This document shows positions 60,171-64,000 of a stretch of DNA of 64,000 nt, one piece after another. The DNA lies in the NCBI GenBank assembly GCA_020832305.1, contig JAFIEV010000066.1:32816-96815 (forward strand), written 5' to 3'. A program made the translations under genes and the position numbers. Position 1 is the first letter of the stretch; each line of letters begins with the position of its first letter. The notes beneath the pieces were generated by a model. The model was not told the DNA's origin. It was given only the letters and a program-made list of their open reading frames with translations, and searched no databases. Source of the stretch: Cyclobacteriaceae bacterium (GTDB lineage Bacteria; Bacteroidota; Bacteroidia; Cytophagales; Cyclobacteriaceae).

Positions 60171-62612
60171 TTATTTATATCCGCGATAAGCATAAAGAGA
60201 ATCTATTTGCAAAATTTTGCCAGATAAATTAATAAGGCGCTCATCTTGCGGATCAAGTGTTTTCATGTATTCTTCCCAGGAATGCCGATAATAAGTTTTG
60301 GCACTGCGAAGATCATTGGTTTTTTCGAAATAACTACCTGCCAATCTATAGGTATAAGCCTTTTGTCTCGAATTAATTTTAGGAGATTGAATGATTTCGA
60401 GGGCTTGATTGAGATACATTAATGCGGAATCGTAAAAATGACATTCAAGCTGACAAGAAAGCATATTATTCATTGAAGTAAGTATATAAAGATTGTTATT
60501 GTCTGGATAAACCTGTCTGCGTATGTTTAAACCATGATTGAAATAATAGAGGGCACTATCATAATGATTCAACCTCAGAAAGGTGTTCCCAAGATTATCC
60601 ATAGAAGTCGCTGTTTCCCTATGATTAGGGCCATATAAACGCTCTGCAAGTTGCCTGGCTTTTTGATTATAAGGCAGGGCTTCATCGTATTGCCCCATCA
60701 GTTTATAAGTAGCTGCAAGATGATTCATGCCAGAAATGGTACCCGGAAATAAATCTCCCATCATTGCCTGGCATATGTCGTAGGAATGACGCAGATATTT
60801 GATGGCTTCTTCATAATCCGCCTTATCTTTGTAAATACTTCCCAAAACAAAATAGCTTTCGGCAATATGTAAATTTTGATTCTCTCCCCATAATTGCTTT
60901 TCTAGATTTATTGCGCGTTTTATATAATATAATGCAGTATCAAATCGCTCAGTTGACTTACATATATAAGACAAGTATTTCAAAGAAGCCGTATAAAAAC
61001 TATCCACTTCAGGCAATAACATCGCTATATGCAACTCGATCGACTTTTGTAACAGCAAAGTAGCAGAATCAAACCGACCAATATCTCTTTGATATAAAGC
61101 TTGTTGCTGCATTAAAAACAAAAAAGACCTGCTCAAACCCAATTGATTATCCTTTGCAAAATTATTGGCGTTTTTAAGTATTTCTCCCGATCGGCTATGA
61201 TTGCCAAGGGACCTGTACAACTGACTCATTGTGGTAAGTAGTTCCAGTTTAACTTCAGGAGGGCCACTGTATTCATCAATTTTCTCATATCCAAGATTGA
61301 GAAATTCAAATACAGTCAAAGTATCACCCTTGGATTTAGCAGGGTTAGCAGTCATAAATAAATCGACAAGAAAGGAAGTAGTAGCTCCCGCAACCTTTTC
61401 ATTTTTAACAGCCAGATCTCTTTGACGCCTGGCTTCACCTGCCTGCCACAAACTAGCAGTAATTCCTGCAGAAAGAGATAAAAAAATTATTAACAGCGCT
61501 ATTAACCTTGTCTGATTTCTTCGCAGAAATTTACGCGATGAATATTGCCAGGAGGCAGGTACTGCCAGTACAGGAAAATTATTCATATAATTTTTAATGT
61601 CCTGTATTAAATCACCAGCGCTGGCATAGCGTTGATCCGCATTATTATGAAGGCATTTTTTAATTATAAAAGCCAATTCCGTTTCGATAGATTCCGAAAT
61701 TTTCTTTTGCGTAACAAGACGATACAAACTTATATTTTGAGGGTCTGCATCATCACCAACGTCATTTTCAGGAAAAAATCCACAAAGAATAAAGTGTAAA
61801 AGACAACCAAGTTGATAAATATCTGTTCCAACACTTAATATTTTTCCTTCAATCTGTTCTGGCGCCACAATAGCGGGTGTACCCATAAAAGATCCAAATT
61901 GATTCTGTACTTCTGTTAAAGAAGTGGCAATACCAAAATCGAGAAGTTTAACCTCCCCGGCATTATCTACAAAAATATTTCCAGGCTTTAAATCAAGATG
62001 TAGTGTGAGTCTTGAATGTGCATAAGATACGGCTTCTGTAACTTTTAAAAATAAATGTAAGGCATCTGAGATTTGCAACTGCCGGGATGCTAAATACTTA
62101 TCAATTGGGACGCCCTCAACATATTCCATTACAAAATAAGGAATGTTCTGATCGCTTATACCGGCATCATATAAGACTGCAATGTTAGGGTGCTGCAATT
62201 TAGCCATAATGTGCTGCTCCTCTTTTCTGAAAACATAATGATCAGTATGCTTCAGACTAAGAGATAATAATTTAACGGCCACCTTTTTATCATAATGACC
62301 ATCTGCTCGCTCAGCCAGGTATACGTTGCTCATTCCACCTTTAGCCAGCAAATCAATTATTCGATAATTACCTACGTATTCACCAGATCTTAACTGAGGG
62401 ATACTGTGATTGGCAAGACTCTCAAACAAGGTTATTTGAAAATTATTAAAATACTCAATTGCATTTTCTGAATTGGAAAGCATCTGTATTAGTACTTTTT
62501 CCAATGCTTTGTCAACAATGTTTTTAGATTTAACAAAGGGTATTCTTTCAGGTTCAGACAGGGTCAGGCACTCATCATAAATGCTTTCTATCAATTGCCA
62601 TGTTGGGTTCAT
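60171..62612 (-). CDS. Ser/Thr kinase-TPR membrane receptor
   Basis: An 813-residue bacterial Hanks-type kinase. The domain order is a short N-terminal region (1-80), the kinase (about 85-345), one membrane helix (TRLIALLIIFLSLSAGIT, about 371-388) and about nine TPRs (about 430-790) outside the cytoplasm. The Gly loop is KGGMSNVY, the ATP Lys in VAVKLLSL, the catalytic loop HLDLKPGN (His-Leu-Asp instead of His-Arg-Asp), then LLDFGIAT and APEQIEG. The change in the HRD Arg places it among kinases activated without activation-loop phosphorylation. It lies 50 bases downstream of the ECF sigma factor gene, forming a signal unit. Confidence 0.93.
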   Translation of the reverse strand: MNPTWQLIESIYDECLTLSEPERIPFVKSKNIVDKALEKVLIQMLSNSENAIEYFNNFQITLFESLANHSIPQLRSGEYVGNYRIIDLLAKGGMSNVYLAERADGHYDKKVAVKLLSLSLKHTDHYVFRKEEQHIMAKLQHPNIAVLYDAGISDQNIPYFVMEYVEGVPIDKYLASRQLQISDALHLFLKVTEAVSYAHSRLTLHLDLKPGNIFVDNAGEVKLLDFGIATSLTEVQNQFGSFMGTPAIVAPEQIEGKILSVGTDIYQLGCLLHFILCGFFPENDVGDDADPQNISLYRLVTQKKISESIETELAFIIKKCLHNNADQRYASAGDLIQDIKNYMNNFPVLAVPASWQYSSRKFLRRNQTRLIALLIIFLSLSAGITASLWQAGEARRQRDLAVKNEKVAGATTSFLVDLFMTANPAKSKGDTLTVFEFLNLGYEKIDEYSGPPEVKLELLTTMSQLYRSLGNHSRSGEILKNANNFAKDNQLGLSRSFLFLMQQQALYQRDIGRFDSATLLLQKSIELHIAMLLPEVDSFYTASLKYLSYICKSTERFDTALYYIKRAINLEKQLWGENQNLHIAESYFVLGSIYKDKADYEEAIKYLRHSYDICQAMMGDLFPGTISGMNHLAATYKLMGQYDEALPYNQKARQLAERLYGPNHRETATSMDNLGNTFLRLNHYDSALYYFNHGLNIRRQVYPDNNNLYILTSMNNMLSCQLECHFYDSALMYLNQALEIIQSPKINSRQKAYTYRLAGSYFEKTNDLRSAKTYYRHSWEEYMKTLDPQDERLINLSGKILQIDSLYAYRGYK

Positions 62613-62662
62613 TACTGATTGTAATTTTTAATTGATTAATACACTGTCTGAGTCTTAAAATA

Positions 62663-63241
62663 TTAGCTGTAATTAAAATTTCCTATATGAGTGTACATCC
62701 AGTCACGGGCCAATTGCCATTTACGTTTAACGGTGGCCGAAGAAACACCAAGTACTTCTGCAGTCTCCTCAATGGTCAAACCTGCAAAAAACCTGCATTC
62801 TACAATCTTGCCATACAAACCGTCTTTTTCTTCCAAAATACGCAATAAGTCTTCCAAATCAACAAGTTTGGTCGCGGCCGCAGTTGATAAATTAATATGG
62901 TTTTCAATACTCTCAATACTTTCATTGGAAAGTCCTTCACCTCGCTTCACTGTATTTTTACTTCTGGCTGCATTCAATAAAACCTGTCGCATCGCTTTGG
63001 CGGCTACACAAAAAAAATGATTCCTGCTCTTCCAATCCGGATTGCCATTCCACATTTTCAGGTAGGCTTCGTGAATAAGCGCTGTGGTATTAAGGGTATC
63101 TATACCACTAAAGCGGTACCTTGAACTTTTGGCAATACATTGTAATTCTTTGTAAATGAATGGGAACACTTGATTAATAGCATCAAAATCACCCTCTCCT
63201 ACCCTGTTTAAATAATAAGTTATATCCTCCGCGCCAGCCAT
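62663..63241 (-). CDS. ECF-type sigma factor
   Basis: A 192-residue sigma-70 family factor of the TIGR02999 / sigma-70 ECF group. Region 2 spans ALIHEAYLKMWNGNP to RNHFFCVAAKAMRQVLLNAA, region 4 spans VECRFFAGLTIEETAEVLGV and SSATVKRKWQLARDWMY. It would direct RNA polymerase to a specific promoter set. It precedes the Ser/Thr kinase-TPR gene by 50 bases, and sigma factors of this type are typically regulated by such kinases rather than by an anti-sigma factor (no anti-sigma gene is present). Confidence 0.93.
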   Translation of the reverse strand: MAGAEDITYYLNRVGEGDFDAINQVFPFIYKELQCIAKSSRYRFSGIDTLNTTALIHEAYLKMWNGNPDWKSRNHFFCVAAKAMRQVLLNAARSKNTVKRGEGLSNESIESIENHINLSTAAATKLVDLEDLLRILEEKDGLYGKIVECRFFAGLTIEETAEVLGVSSATVKRKWQLARDWMYTHIGNFNYS

Positions 63242-63699
63242 ATCATAATATTAGATTTTTTTTAATTTACAATATAGCATGAAACTCGCTTCACAGTTCA
63301 ATTATTTATGACTTTTATTTAATTTATACATGAAAGCGCTCGGATCAGTACATTTTAATTTTACCGTCGTTCATTATTAACCATTCAATGATCAAAATTT
63401 GTCAAATATTTCAATTTAATAAGCAAATACTAACTTATTTTAAATCTATATTTTTACCCGGACAATTCCTTTTTACAATTATCTATATTGGCACTCTAAA
63501 TAATGAATCTAAAGCAATAAATTCAAAATAATTATTTCTTCCGGAATAAGGCAAAAAAAATGTAATATATTATTGACGTGAATAAATAATTATTTTTGAC
63601 AAATATTTAAAATTATACAAGCTAAATTATAAAAAACTTTTTATGGACTTAAAGCGTATATTCATATATAAAATGATTAAACCCTAGACCATATGAGTT
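63242..63699. other. AT-rich intergenic region
   Basis: Contains the promoter of the minus-strand sigma factor gene and of the small plus-strand lipoprotein, but no clear element beyond a TATTTTTG at 63591-63598 (with a TTG only 15 bases upstream). No gene or RNA is apparent. Confidence 0.4.
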
Positions 63700-63867
63700 A
63701 TGAATAAAGAACAAAACTTTCTTGTAAAGAAATCTCATTGGTTTCTTATGTTGTTCCTGGCCATCATATTTAGTTCATGCGGCAAGAATATAACTTTTCC
63801 AGTTTCAAGTGCTGTTCCGGCTGCAAAAGGGTCAGTTAAAGTTACTACTGACCGGAATAATAATTAG
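63700..63867 (+). CDS. very small lipoprotein, possibly truncated
   Basis: A 55-residue protein: a hydrophobic signal (about 12-25) with lipobox FSSC at 24-27, then GKNITFPVSSAVPAAKGSV and the tail KVTTDRNNN. The PVSS-VPAA-G-VKV pattern followed by an Asn-rich stretch resembles the opening of longer small lipoproteins in Bacteroidota as I remember them, in which the sequence would continue; here a TAG stops it. It may be a genuine short lipoprotein or a truncated member. It is too short for most gene finders and is transcribed away from the sigma factor gene. Confidence 0.55.
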   Translation: MNKEQNFLVKKSHWFLMLFLAIIFSSCGKNITFPVSSAVPAAKGSVKVTTDRNNN

Positions 63868-64000
63868 TGCCTCTTAGAAAACACCCTGCCTGAAAATTCG
63901 AATACAACTATACCAATAAATAATTATACTATTTACATATGACGTAAAGCGCATTTCAGTGCATTTTCATTTTGTCATATTGCTTTTGTATCAATATAGT

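Noticed and set aside
207..63605. The 12-base word TTTTGACAAATA near both ends of the window (207-218 and 63594-63605)
   Set aside because: In AT-rich DNA a single shared 12-mer without a second promoter element is weak evidence of common regulation.
63868..64000. Continuation of the small lipoprotein after its stop
   Set aside because: Reading the downstream frames I do not find a sequence that clearly continues it, so a frameshift is not supported.

Overview
The window is an AT-rich chromosomal segment from a member of the Bacteroidota, most likely an aerobic Cytophagales-type bacterium (the order is inference). Several promoters fit the Bacteroidota consensus TTG-N19..21-TAnnTTTG. Signal peptides and lipoboxes are abundant. 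The gene set includes a YpdA-type bacillithiol reductase, a 7TM-DISM kinase, a DUF5916 protein, OmpA/LamG fusions, S1 sulfatases, GH29 and GH109 enzymes and CspA paralogues, which together are typical of free-living or marine Bacteroidota. There is no rRNA, phage, insertion sequence or CRISPR array. One tRNA, tRNA-Leu(GAG), is present with its own promoter and terminator.

Layout. 1-8.6 kb: a secreted hypothetical, an overlapping pair of an RraA-like protein and a GH43-like propeller protein, ypdA, a single-domain response regulator, tRNA-Leu, a LamG-OmpA protein and an arginine decarboxylase. 8.7-16.5 kb: argS, a thioredoxin-type glutathione peroxidase and menA, then a Crp/Fnr regulator, a perfect palindrome, two universal stress proteins and a SUI1/YciH factor, then a TPR lipoprotein. 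16.7-23.3 kb: a DUF5916 outer-membrane protein, penicillin-binding protein 1C and a 7TM histidine kinase. 23.4-39.8 kb: a carbohydrate region with two S1 sulfatases, GH29 fucosidase, DUF547, a ROK kinase, a SMUG-like DNA glycosylase, NagB, GH109, an exported NagA-like deacetylase, a divergent Nramp-fold transporter, a GH32 fructosidase, an unknown multi-spanning membrane protein and an MDP-1 phosphatase. 39.8-42.1 kb: a minus-strand stress cluster (coiled-coil lipoprotein, CsbD, Dps, CspA). 42.2-52.8 kb: DUF4421, an M14 peptidase, an NlpC/P60 peptidase, two histidine kinases, a YkgJ-type cysteine-cluster protein, an ArsC-like protein and mtaB. 52.8-56.4 kb: three translationally coupled genes (large membrane protein, radical SAM protein, beta-barrel protein). 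56.8-57.6 kb: two cold-shock-domain genes. 58-63.9 kb: two lipoproteins, a Ser/Thr kinase-TPR receptor with its ECF sigma factor, and a very small lipoprotein.

How the genes fit together. The 23-38 kb block reads as scavenging of sulfated, fucosylated, amino-sugar-rich glycans: sulfatases, fucosidase, GalNAc release by GH109, deacetylation, phosphorylation by ROK and deamination by NagB. It has no SusC/SusD pair, so uptake would depend on genes elsewhere or on the unusual transporter next to nagA. The Crp/Fnr-palindrome-Usp module looks like a compact oxygen- or energy-stress circuit. The best candidates for undescribed biology are the radical SAM cassette (52,795-56,374), the exported-NagA plus divergent Nramp-fold transporter pair (33,030-35,543), the orphan membrane protein at 37,882-39,279, and the small GC-rich element between the sulfatases (about 25,100-25,285).
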